Below the pieces are notes generated by a model that saw nothing but the letters and a program-made list of their open reading frames with translations, was not told the origin of the DNA and did not search any database. A DNA stretch of 64,000 bases from Castanea sativa (lineage: Eukaryota; Streptophyta; Magnoliopsida; Fagales; Fagaceae), in assembly GCF_040712315.1 (NCBI RefSeq), contig NC_134020.1, positions 36,138,751-36,202,750 on the forward strand, given 5' to 3'. This document shows positions 55,793 through 64,000 of the stretch, one piece after another; position 1 is the first letter of the stretch, and the number at the start of each line of letters is the position of its first letter. The position numbers and the translations under genes were made by a program.

Positions 55793-56221
55793 CCGTAATA
55801 AGGTCCCAAAGCTTTTTACCCTCCATTTGGGTAAGTAAATATTCTTCACTGCTTCCAAAATGTATAGATATTTAAAAAAATTAAAACAATGTTTTTCTTT
55901 TTCTTTTTCTAGTTGATTATCGTAAGAATAATAATATTGTTTCTTCCTTTTTCTCTGTTTAATCTTCTTAAATTTTTGGTTTTGAATGGCAGTGACAGTA
56001 AAAGTTGGAGAATGAGGTTTCTAGCACTTGCTTTAGTCTTGATGATGGTGAGCTCTTGTTTGGCCACAAATCAGAAAACTATGATGGTTGAAATGCATGA
56101 ACAAGAGCAGCGGCAGCTAATCGAGGCCATGAGCAATGAAAACGATAATGATCACCACACCTGTCCTAGAAAAGATTTCCCTTGTGAACTCGGGGCAAAA
56201 CCAAAGCCTACGGGCGCTTAG
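55793..56221 (+). CDS. Small secreted-peptide-like gene 2 (coding exon 56012-56221)
   Basis: ATG 56012 to TAG 56221, 69 residues: signal peptide MRFLALALVLMMVSSCLA, a Gln/Glu-rich linker (EMHEQEQRQLIEAMS), then NDHHTCPRKDFPCELGAKPK. The noncoding first exon ends GG|GTAAGT at 55830 and the intron ends GGCAG at 55992, 19 bp before the ATG, as in gene 1. Compared with gene 1 the conserved motif has lost Tyr-Ile and gained two Cys (TCPR and FPCE), so a disulfide is possible and function may have shifted. It arose by tandem duplication: promoter, first exon and signal peptide all align with gene 1. The Met chosen aligns across all three copies. Confidence 0.65.
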
Positions 56222-57000
56222 CCAAATGAAGCTTGTGATGTAGGGCTTATAAGTTAATATATTATATAAATTAGACCAAGCGAAAAATAGTAAAATAAAG
56301 CTTTCGTCTAATGCTTTGAGTACTAGACTGGCCATATAGACTCGAATCATGCCCCGTGTTTTCTTCAGTACTTCTATGCACTGAAAATAAGCCAAACCTG
56401 TAATAGCATAAATGACATAAGTTTGTGCTTGTGGTTTGGGTTGTCTACATATTGTATTACTGCAACATGTGACTACTATGTAAATCAACTACGTTATGTA
56501 GTAAAACTATAAACAATCATAAAGCTTGGAGTATGTTTAATTATTGCTTGGTTATACGGGTGTATATATAATTAATGAAACAGCTAGTAATCTGTTTTGT
56601 AACAATTTTTTTTCCCTTCTTATCGTAAGCGACATGCTTCGAATTTCTCCGTGATGAACTGTAATTCATGCATGCATGGCTGCATGAGCCGAATGCAAGC
56701 TAAGCTTTGATTTGATATAATTTTAAAAATCAAGCGCGGGAAGCCTACGACGAGAAAAGTATAATTATTTATTTGGTTATATATGTAGTTATATGTTCAA
56801 TTGGGATTTTCAGGATGCTGACAATCGTTTCATGGACAACAACATCTGAGATGGACTAACAAGGAAGTTTTATTTGTGCTCAAATTTTCTGACAGTCTTC
56901 CACTTAATTCCCAATATTGTTTTGGACAGATACATAATCATTTATTATCAGAAGAAAAAAAATTCCCACATCCACAGGCGTCAAACCACGAAGAGATCCC
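56222..57000. other. Gene-free spacer between peptide genes 2 and 3
   Basis: The first ~250 bp are probably 3' UTR. The remainder is AT-rich without recognisable features. Confidence 0.4.
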
Positions 57001-57094
57001 TCTTCTATAAAAAGGAAAAGAATCAACATCAATGAGGACTCAAGCTTGGCCAGTTTTGGAATTCAATTACAAGGAAATCCTAAAAAGCTCAGGA

Positions 57095-57340
57095 ATGAGA
57101 TTTCTTGTGCTTGTCCTAGTTCTCCTGATGATGATGAGCTCTTCCCTGGCCACAACTAGGAAAAATTGATGGTCAAAATGCTGGAGGAAGAGCATCAGAA
57201 ACTAATTGAGGAAGAGAACGTCAATGTTGGGCACTGTGGAAGCAGTTTGAATATATAATCCCCATCAAATCCCTAGGTATGAGTTTGACAAATATATTGG
57301 CAGTGGTAGTATGGGAATGTGGTGGCCATTTGTGGGTTAA
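57095..57340 (+). pseudogene. Small secreted-peptide-like gene 3, frameshifted
   Basis: The ATG at 57095 gives signal peptide MRFLVLVLVLLMMMSSSLAT, then TGA at about 57167 because of a shift in an A run (GGAAAAATTGATGG). In the next frame the paralogous linker continues (LMVKMLEEEHQKLIEEENVN, then GHCGSSLN). A second shift at ATATATAATCC then restores YNPHQIPRYEFDKYIGSG and a TAA at 57340. TATAAAAA at 57006 provides a TATA box, but no 5'UTR intron is evident. The order of conserved blocks is the same as in genes 1 and 2, so this is a decayed third member. Alternatively a short 24-residue peptide is made; I think that unlikely. Confidence 0.65.
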
Positions 57341-57831
57341 ACGATCTTTGTTCTAGATCATGTTAGTTTGTTTGTGATTAAGTTTTAGTATCAACCTACG
57401 CTGCGTGGTTTTGTATATGGAACAATCTTCGTTTTGTCATATGAGCCAAATGCGTCGAGTTTCATATATATTTCATCCATGCAAAGCTAGAGACAACATT
57501 TAATGATGCGTATATGTTTGTAACGAAACAGTGCATGATTTCTTTCCATTGACCATACAGCAAGGAGAATCCAAATGCGAGATCTTGGCCAAGTGCTTAA
57601 GGCAGCGAGCCAACTAAAATGCTAGGGATAGACATTGGGAAAAACCTAGACTAAGATCCATACGGTGTGAAGAATCATAGAAACAAAAGGACACACTCTC
57701 TTTGAGATGAAGAGAAAGTCCATCATAATATATAACCACACTACTTGCTTTTCATAAACCAACTGACAGGGATGTGTAGTTGTATATATATAGGTATATA
57801 CAAAGATAAGTTGTAATAATAATATAAGGTT
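57341..57831. other. Spacer and probable LINE 3' untranslated region
   Basis: No ORF supported. The right part lies directly downstream (on the minus strand) of the LINE stop codon at 57832-57834. Confidence 0.4.
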
Positions 57832-57981
57832 TTAGTCTTCAGAAGGGCATTGAGCTTGAGGAGAGTCCAAAATTAGCTTGATGATGTTCGTGCAAGCAGA
57901 AATATGATGCTCATTAGACCTAAAACCCCAACAGCTAGAGTGTCAAATTGCTTTGGCAACTGGGCATCCAAAGAATAGATG

Positions 57982-59826
57982 TGTTTATTCGTTTAGATCC
58001 CTTAAACCAGATTGTTTAACTTAATATATTAACCAAGTGATTACTTAGATTGATTATTCAGATCTAGGTTAAACACAAATAAATCATTTCATGCAAAGTA
58101 ACGGAAAATAATAACACAACGATATATGATGACCCAAAAAAATCAATGAAATGAACCGTTTCAAGGTAAAAACCTAGAGATGATTTAACATAACTATCCT
58201 CAAGGTAAATCAAATTCACTATAAGAGAATTGAAGTTTTTACATAAGATTTAACCCTAAATCTAATGCTACCGCCAGTAGTAACTTACTGACACGACCAT
58301 GTGCAAGTTCCGAATCTACGGACTTCTTCTCTTCTTGGATTTACAGCAACACAAGTCGCCTTACTTGTGACTTTGAGATCTCATTCAAAGGTGTTGGGTT
58401 AAAATGAATTGACCCTTTACAAATTAATTAATTACCAAAGTTAATTAATTAGGTTCAATTACACGCAATAGCGTGGTAGCACAAACAAATCACCAATTAT
58501 ACTAAATGCAGCGAAAAATAAATTTAACACGATTGATTTGTTTACGAATAGGGAAAATCACCTAGGAAAAACTCCACCAGGTGATTTTAAGGTCACCACT
58601 CTCAAGAATCTACTATTATACAAGCGGTTACAAGTATAAGAAATCTTACCAAACCCTTTGGCCTATCCCGAAATATCAATCTACAGTTAAACCCTTACCC
58701 CAATACCCAATTGGACTTGTATTGTAGCAGCAATCTTTCCGCTCAATGCACAAATCCCCATACGTGACTAACTCACCAACTTGAATAAAATTGTTGGCTG
58801 CAAAGTTCTTCAGTTCACCAACAATGAAAATCAGGAAGCTCATTTGTCACAAAACCCTTGGCATAAAGACGCAATAGCTTCTTTAGAGAGAATAATGAAC
58901 TAAGTCACTTTCTGCATGCATATTCTTTTTCATTTTCTTCATTTGTGATGGCCTTTAAAATAATTCTTATATATGTCTAGGGTTGTGAGAAAAGAAACCA
59001 TATACAAATATACAAGCATGGGTCGAAAATCAGATCTGAAATTTTTGATTTCATAAGTCTCGACAGAAATAGCTTGTGTTGAGTTTCGACTTTAAATCTC
59101 GATAGGAGTCTTTCTATCAAGATTGCTGTCAAGTTATAATAAACAGCTCTTCTTCACTTGGTTCTTGGTTAGATCTTCATGACTTTAATACTTGACTTGA
59201 ACAACATGTTTCTTAAAGTCCTAAATTCATCCTAGATCTCACAATTACAAGTAAAGTGCATTTTGTCAAAGGATTAGCCAATTACATAAAATATGTCCCT
59301 AACAAAAGGTTTCAGTAACACAAACTCTCCAGTTTGTGACTCCAAGACCACCCTTGAAAGTTTAAATCATCAATAGTTGTTGATCTTGCTGTAGCAACTT
59401 CAGATCTACCGGATCTAATGATATGAGAATGATTTCTGGTAGTGACTTTGAAAGTGAAAGGAGCAATACCTTTTAGATGTCACAAGAGCATCTTCAAAGT
59501 CTCTAAAAGCTCTCAAAAACGTAGTTAGGGTTTCTCTTTTATGTGTGGAGAAGTTAGAATGAAACCCTAAACGTTTAAGCAGAGTTCAGGCTAAAATAGA
59601 ATTCTGCAAAAATTTCATGTCTGCAATTTTCGATTGGTCGGGTCTAATTTTTGATTGGTTGGATTTCACTGAATTTGAATTCTCTTTTACAAAGCTTGAA
59701 TGTTCTTGTATTTTGACTTGTAACACCTTGAGCATTATCTAATAAATTCTATAGACTCTAAGATTTACACCTAGACAAGTTTGTGCTCACGATTTGCCAA
59801 TTGTTCTAAATTTTTAGAACCTAACA
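57982..59826 (-). mobile_element. Solo LTR, second copia-like family, interrupted by an E-family LTR
   Basis: Flanked by perfect AGATG (57977-57981 and 59827-59831). Reversed, it begins TGTTAGGTTCTAAAAATT. Homologous to 53236-54090 (shared GTGATTACTTAGAT, ATAACACAACGATAT, AACCTAG, TTTAACATA). About 927 bp without the nested insert. Confidence 0.88.
58392..59304 (-). mobile_element. Solo LTR of the E family nested in the second-family LTR
   Basis: 913 bp, reversed end ...ATATGTCCCTAACA at 59304. Perfect target duplication AAAGG (58387-58391 and 59305-59309). It shares ATTGACCC, GTGGTAGCACAAACAAATCA and GGTGATTTTAAGGTCACCAC with the other E LTRs. Confidence 0.9.
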
Positions 59827-60199
59827 AGATGGCAACAAGTCTCCACTTTGAAACCACAAAGGAGACAGAAGGGGTCAACAATATTGATTCTTTTGAGCAG
59901 TTTGTCCTTTATTGGTAAGGAATTAGAGCCAATCCTCCAAATAAACATTTTAATTCTCTCGGGCAACTTGAGCTTCCAAAGTTTCTTCCAACTGACCTCT
60001 GCTTGGAGGGTGGGGAAGGTGTGATTTGGGTTGTGAGTTGGTAGGCCGATTTTACAGAGAACATTTCGTTGGGGTTTTGTGGCCAAATAAGCTTGTTTGG
60101 TCTTGAAGGGGGGGGGGGGAGGTGCATGGAAAGTATGGCCTTGGCAGATTCGAGGTCAAACAAGTCCTTGATGAAGCTAGTTTTCCAAGCAAAGGATTC

Positions 60200-61625
60200 T
60201 ATTGGGATTTATGCCCTAAAATCCAATTTATTGACATGTCATAAATAATTAAATTGTTTAATTATATGAAACTATCTATAAATGAACTAATGAGACATTA
60301 TCTTAGTCTATGAAATGCATAGTATGTGATTTATGTGAAAAGTCACAGAAGATATAAATTACAAGTTCTTTGTAAACTTAGAATTTTAGTTTTGTAGACG
60401 GTGATGAAATTGGACATTTCATCAGTGAAGACTATAACGTATTAACTAAAATGATTTGTCTTGATCATAGAAGTGGAAACTTCTAGTTGATATGTTGATA
60501 TTTTTTAAAAGTTAAGACATATTGAACTGGATCGCTGCGAGATTTATTATTCTCCTAACGACTGTCAAATGAATAATAAATCTCACGACTTCTATTTACA
60601 TCAACTCTAAATCCTAAGAGAATAATGGACCTGATTATGAAGTTTAGGTTGTTTTGATATATCAGGAGTGAGACCTATAAGTTATGATCAAAACCTCAGT
60701 ATGTTGGGTAGCCGCATTTAGTGTTAGTGAAACATATATTCTCAAGATGTGATTCATAATCTTTTAACAGAGATATAAAATATTCCCTTAAGATAAGTTT
60801 AATGGGTTTGGTTATTTAGAGTGTTAGGCCCAACCACTTTAATAAGGAGTTACTAAAGTATATATTTATGAAATTAGATGTCATAAATATATGATGAATA
60901 ATATAAAGAATTAAATCGAGTTCTCAAGAATTAAGATGTAGTAATCTTCAAAGTGGCAGTCTATATTCATGACTTTGTATTACTATGAATATTTTAATGA
61001 AGGGATTACATATATAATAAAGTCTTGGGATATAATTTATTAATAAGGGCTAGAGTGCAATTATATTCATATAGTGGTATTGAATATAATTAATGGTAAC
61101 TTTGGACTTGTCAAGAGTTGACAGAAAAGGCCAAAGCCCATTGGAGCTAGAGTCTTATTTGTTCCCTTTTGGTCCCACTCCAAGCCACATACTAGAGCCT
61201 AATTGGAATGACCTAAAAGGCTAGCCTAATTAGATAATCAGTTATATATCAGGAGAGAAACATACAGAATTTTAATTAAAGGGTTTTAATAATAGAATTC
61301 ATATAAGTGGTTTTTCATTAAGATCATATAAGAACATGAAATGGTTTGTATGTGAGTGTTAGACACTCTAATTCTCTCTTGAACAAACACATATAACTGA
61401 TTAAGAGACCGCACTTCTTGGGCGTTAGTAGAATTGGAGTGAAGATTAAAAGTGTTCCCAAATACTTTTAATCTTTGTTTTGAAATTCACCACACCAAGG
61501 TACATTCTCTTGTTCTTGTATTCTGAAATTTACATAGTACATATTATCAATTGCAAATGAAGTAGATCCGTTAATTTTTCATTGCGTATGTTTTGTATGC
61601 GCTACAAACATGTATTTTTCCATCA
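60200..61625. mobile_element. Solo LTR, third family, in the LINE
   Basis: 1,426 bp from TATTGGGATTTATGCCC to TTTTTCCATCA. Perfect target duplication GATTC (60195-60199 and 61626-61630). The LINE reading frame resumes across it. No internal ORF. Copia-like by its ends; orientation uncertain. Confidence 0.8.
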
Positions 61626-61951
61626 GATTCTTGGTCAATGAGTTGAGAGACCATAAGAGGGGCCTGTTCTACATTACCATGCTTGGGCAGAGGCTTAAAA
61701 CCGTTAATCTGTGGTACCCATGGATCTTGCCAAACACTTATACAAGCTCCATTTCTGATGAGATAACAAGAACCTCTGACAATGATGCTTTTTACTCCCT
61801 TAATAGCTTTCCAAATAAGTGATGCTACTTTTGCTAGTTCTTTGTATAGCCAGTCATGTCTAACTTTATATTTGGCTCTTAAAATCGTCATGCATAAGCT
61901 ATCTCTCTTGGAGGCGACCATTCAAGCTAGCTATGCTCAAAGTCTATTAGT

Positions 61952-62152
61952 ATGTGTTTGGCAAAAATTATTTTTGCCAACTTATTTTATTATTCAGCTT
62001 ATTTTTATTACTATTCATAGACCTCACTGCACTTTTTGGTATCATTCATGGGTCCCACTGTACTATTTCAACTAACTTTTACCTTTATCTACAGTACTTT
62101 CAACAACAAAAAATTTCAGTTTCAGCAAAATAAGCAGATCCCAAACAAACCC
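61952..62152. mobile_element. MITE inside the LINE
   Basis: 201 bp with inverted ends ATGTGTTTGGCAAAA and GATCCCAAACAAACCC, flanked by TTAGT (61947-61951 and 62153-62157). It interrupts the RT frame between KKAKETK and the downstream MVASKRDS segment. Superfamily uncertain. Confidence 0.7.
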
Positions 62153-63624
62153 TTAGTTTCTTTGGCTTTTTTGAAGCTAAGGCTACCTTTACCTTTTGAT
62201 AGGTAGAGCTTATCCCAAGCTTTCCAAGCAAGGAATCTACCATCCGAAGCTTTTGGTTTCCACCAGAATCTCCTTGAAATTGTATCGAGATTGTCGCAAA
62301 TTTTGGAAGGGATATTGAATATAGACATGGCATATGTTGGGAGGATTTGGGCCACTAAATTGATAAGAGTGCACCTACCCGCCCATGATAAGCATTTCTT
62401 TCTCCAACCGAATAGTCTAGCTGCAAGGCAATCTTGATGAAATTTGAAATCCTTTGATGGTGTTCTAGATAGGAGGAGAGGAGTTCCTAGATATATAGCA
62501 TCCTGTTTTAGGCTTTTCATTTGTGAGACTTGTTTGATGGGCATACGGGATAGGCTGTGGGTGAGCTTAGAGAAGAAAATGCCAGATTTATTTCTATTAA
62601 GCTTCTTCCCCGACCAGATACAGTATTTATTCAAGCATTCATTGATTTTTGTTGCATCCCTTCTGGTGGCCTTGGAAAATAGGATGATATCATTGGCATA
62701 CATGATATGAGTAATTGCTAGTCCACTAATGCTAGCCTTAACTCCCATGATGGCTGGCTCCTGCTCAATCATTCTAGAAAGGACCTCTTGCCCCAAAATA
62801 AACAAATAAGGTGACAATGGATCCCCTTGTTGAAGACCTCTACTTGACTTGAATTGTTCTATTTTGCCACTATTGACCATGACCTCAAAGTGCATGGAGG
62901 AAATACATGACATTATCCAACTAATGAAGGTGTCATTGGATCCAAATCTAACCGGCACAGTTTTTACAAAATCCCAACTAACTCTGTTGTAAGCTTTTTG
63001 CAAGTCCAATTTAATAGCCATGAGCCCTGTTTTTACTTTCCAAGTTTTGAGATTGTGCATCATTTCCTGGACTATGACTTGGTTTTCAATGATCCATCTA
63101 CCTTGGAGGAATGCGGATTGGTGAGGAGAGATAAGCTTATGGAATAAAGGTCTGAGCTTGGCGACTAGAATCTTAGAGATAATCTTGTAAACCACATTGC
63201 ATAGACTTATTGGTTTGAAATGGTTGAAATAAGTTGAGTTTTGAGATTTGGGGATCGAGATAATTAAGGAACTATTAACTTCCTTAGGCATGCTACCAGA
63301 TACAAAGAATGAAGTAACAGCTTTAGTCCCCACCTTTTCAACAATAGCCCAATACTTCTTATAAAAGAGAACGGGAAAACCATCTAGTCTAAGGGCTTTG
63401 AGGTCTTGCATTTGGAACAAGGTAAGTTTGATGAGATCGGGTGAAGGGATGCTACTGAGTGAGGACTTTTCCAGTGGAGAAAAGACTGGTGTAATGAAAT
63501 TTTCAAGGTTAGAAGGGAAGGAGGTTGTCTCAGCAGAGAAAAGGCTTATTTCCCTTAACATGGCTCTCGTTCTTGATGAAATCTGGCATCTTATAAATCA
63601 AGTTTCTTTTTAGGAGGAATAGGT

Positions 63625-63775
63625 TGACATTCCAAACTCCATCAAGCAGATAAACTTCAAGTTCCTTGAATTTTCAACTTTGTTGGAATCAGAAAAGCCC
63701 TTCTTCGCTGCACCGGCTGTATTTAGATGGGAGCCCCCTCCCCCAGGAAGGATAAAACTTGACGTTGATGTAGCT
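63625..63775 (+). pseudogene. LINE RNase H-domain fragment, plus strand
   Basis: Reads KFLEFSTLLESEKPFFAAP then FRWEPPPPGRIKLDVDVA, the start of the RNase H (RVT_3) domain found at the C-terminus of plant LINE ORFs. It is cut at 63775 by an E-family LTR. Orientation is opposite to the neighbouring LINE, so it belongs to another copy or an inverted piece. Confidence 0.75.
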
Positions 63776-64000
63776 TGTTAGGACATATGTGATTCATGTT
63801 AGGAACATATGTCAACATTTTATGTAATTGGTTAATCCTTTGACAAAACGCACTTTACTTGTAATTGGGTAGATCTAAGATGTGTTTAATGCTTCAAAAA
63901 ACAAGATTTCAAGTTCAAGTGTTAAAGCCATGCAAGTCTGTCCAAGAATCAAGTGAAGAAGTGTTGTTCATTAAAACTTAACAGCTAGCTCGACAGGTAG
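63776..64000 (+). mobile_element. E-family LTR, start only (runs off the window)
   Basis: TGTTAGGACATATGTGATTC at the start, then the family sequence to the TCGACAGG motif at the window edge. The target duplicate candidate is TAGCT (63771-63775). Full element or solo LTR cannot be told. Confidence 0.9.

Larger units (their letters stand above)
57832..63610 (-). pseudogene. LINE reverse transcriptase (ORF2) pseudogene, cut by three insertions
   Basis: Minus strand. 63561-62158 is a long open RT region with KPISLCNVVYKIISKILVAK, SPHQSAFLQGRWI, KLDLQKAYNRVSWDFV, GLQQGDPLSPYLFILGQEVL and MYANDIILFSKA. The catalytic FADD-type box reads YAND, so a catalytic Asp is lost. Insertions: a MITE at 61952-62152, a solo LTR at 60200-61625, and a second-family LTR at 57982-59826 that itself contains an E-family LTR. 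Joining across their target duplications recovers DSLCMTILRAKYKV, then DLFDLESAKAILSMHLPPPP and a zf-RVT segment (WKKLWKLKLPERIKMFIWRI) and its end GCPVAKAI...SSCWGFRSNEHH with stop at 57832. Frame changes near 62150 and 60075 and a TGA near 57946 add damage. The endonuclease part is absent. Type: plant L1-like. Confidence 0.9.

Noticed and set aside
56117..56488. 123-codon minus-strand ORF over peptide gene 2
   Set aside because: Antisense shadow of a conserved coding exon, without domain or paralogous support in the gene 1 and gene 3 regions.
1..64000. tRNA or rRNA genes
   Set aside because: I saw only tRNA-like primer binding sites and SINE A/B boxes; no cloverleaf or rRNA segment was recognisable by eye.

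Overview
The window looks like nuclear DNA of a eudicot plant, probably a woody species. It has spliced plant genes (GT-AG introns, a plant alpha carbonic anhydrase), plant-type Ty1/copia, Ty3/gypsy, LINE, hAT, MULE and SINE elements, and AT-rich spacers. A Fagales tree such as oak or beech would fit, but that is a weak inference. Most of the 64 kb is layered transposons. I support one intact multi-exon gene and two intact short secreted-peptide-like genes.

Layout. 1-2721 (-): decayed plant mobile domain (PMD) gene. 2722-4450: spacer with tandem repeats. 4451-12103 (+): element E1, an LTR element carrying gag and a second ORF but no pol. 12128-21123: small hAT-like element split by a second copy, E2 (12742-20615). 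21132-23874: spacer, purine tract and LTR of a Ty3/gypsy-like element; with the insertions removed, the PMD remnant may be its antisense ORF. 24103-25224: MULE-like element. 25614-31026 (-): E3, a third and internally deleted copy. 31277-32640: 5' end of a different gypsy element. 32965-34240: LysM receptor-kinase pseudogene. 34345-35365: solo LTR of the E family. 35942-42167: a 6.2-kb MULE-like element whose long inverted arms carry a 379-bp satellite. 43375-46142 (-): six-exon alpha carbonic anhydrase. 46218-53070: spacer with a 0.9-kb duplicated block, a SINE and smaller repeats. 53080-57340 (+): tandem cluster of three small secreted-peptide-like genes (two intact, one broken). 57832-63610 (-): LINE pseudogene cut by three insertions, one of them nested. 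63625-64000: oppositely oriented RNase H fragment cut by another E-family LTR.

The best candidate for an undescribed system is the E family. It has about 1-kb LTRs (TGTTAGG...ATCA), a Met-tRNA primer site, a copia SIRE/Maximus-like gag with two zinc knuckles, no pol, and an ORF2 with an acidic tail. ORF2 appears to have its own promoter and 5'UTR intron. The TCGACA-rich module upstream of that internal TATA box also occurs upstream of the LTR TATA box. The family has three internal copies and at least four further LTRs here. It was presumably moved in trans by an autonomous SIRE-type element. Second are the satellite-bearing MULE and the peptide cluster.

LTR boundaries rest on TG..CA ends plus matching 5-bp target duplications read directly. 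Family names for ORFs come from recognition of sequence, without any database search.
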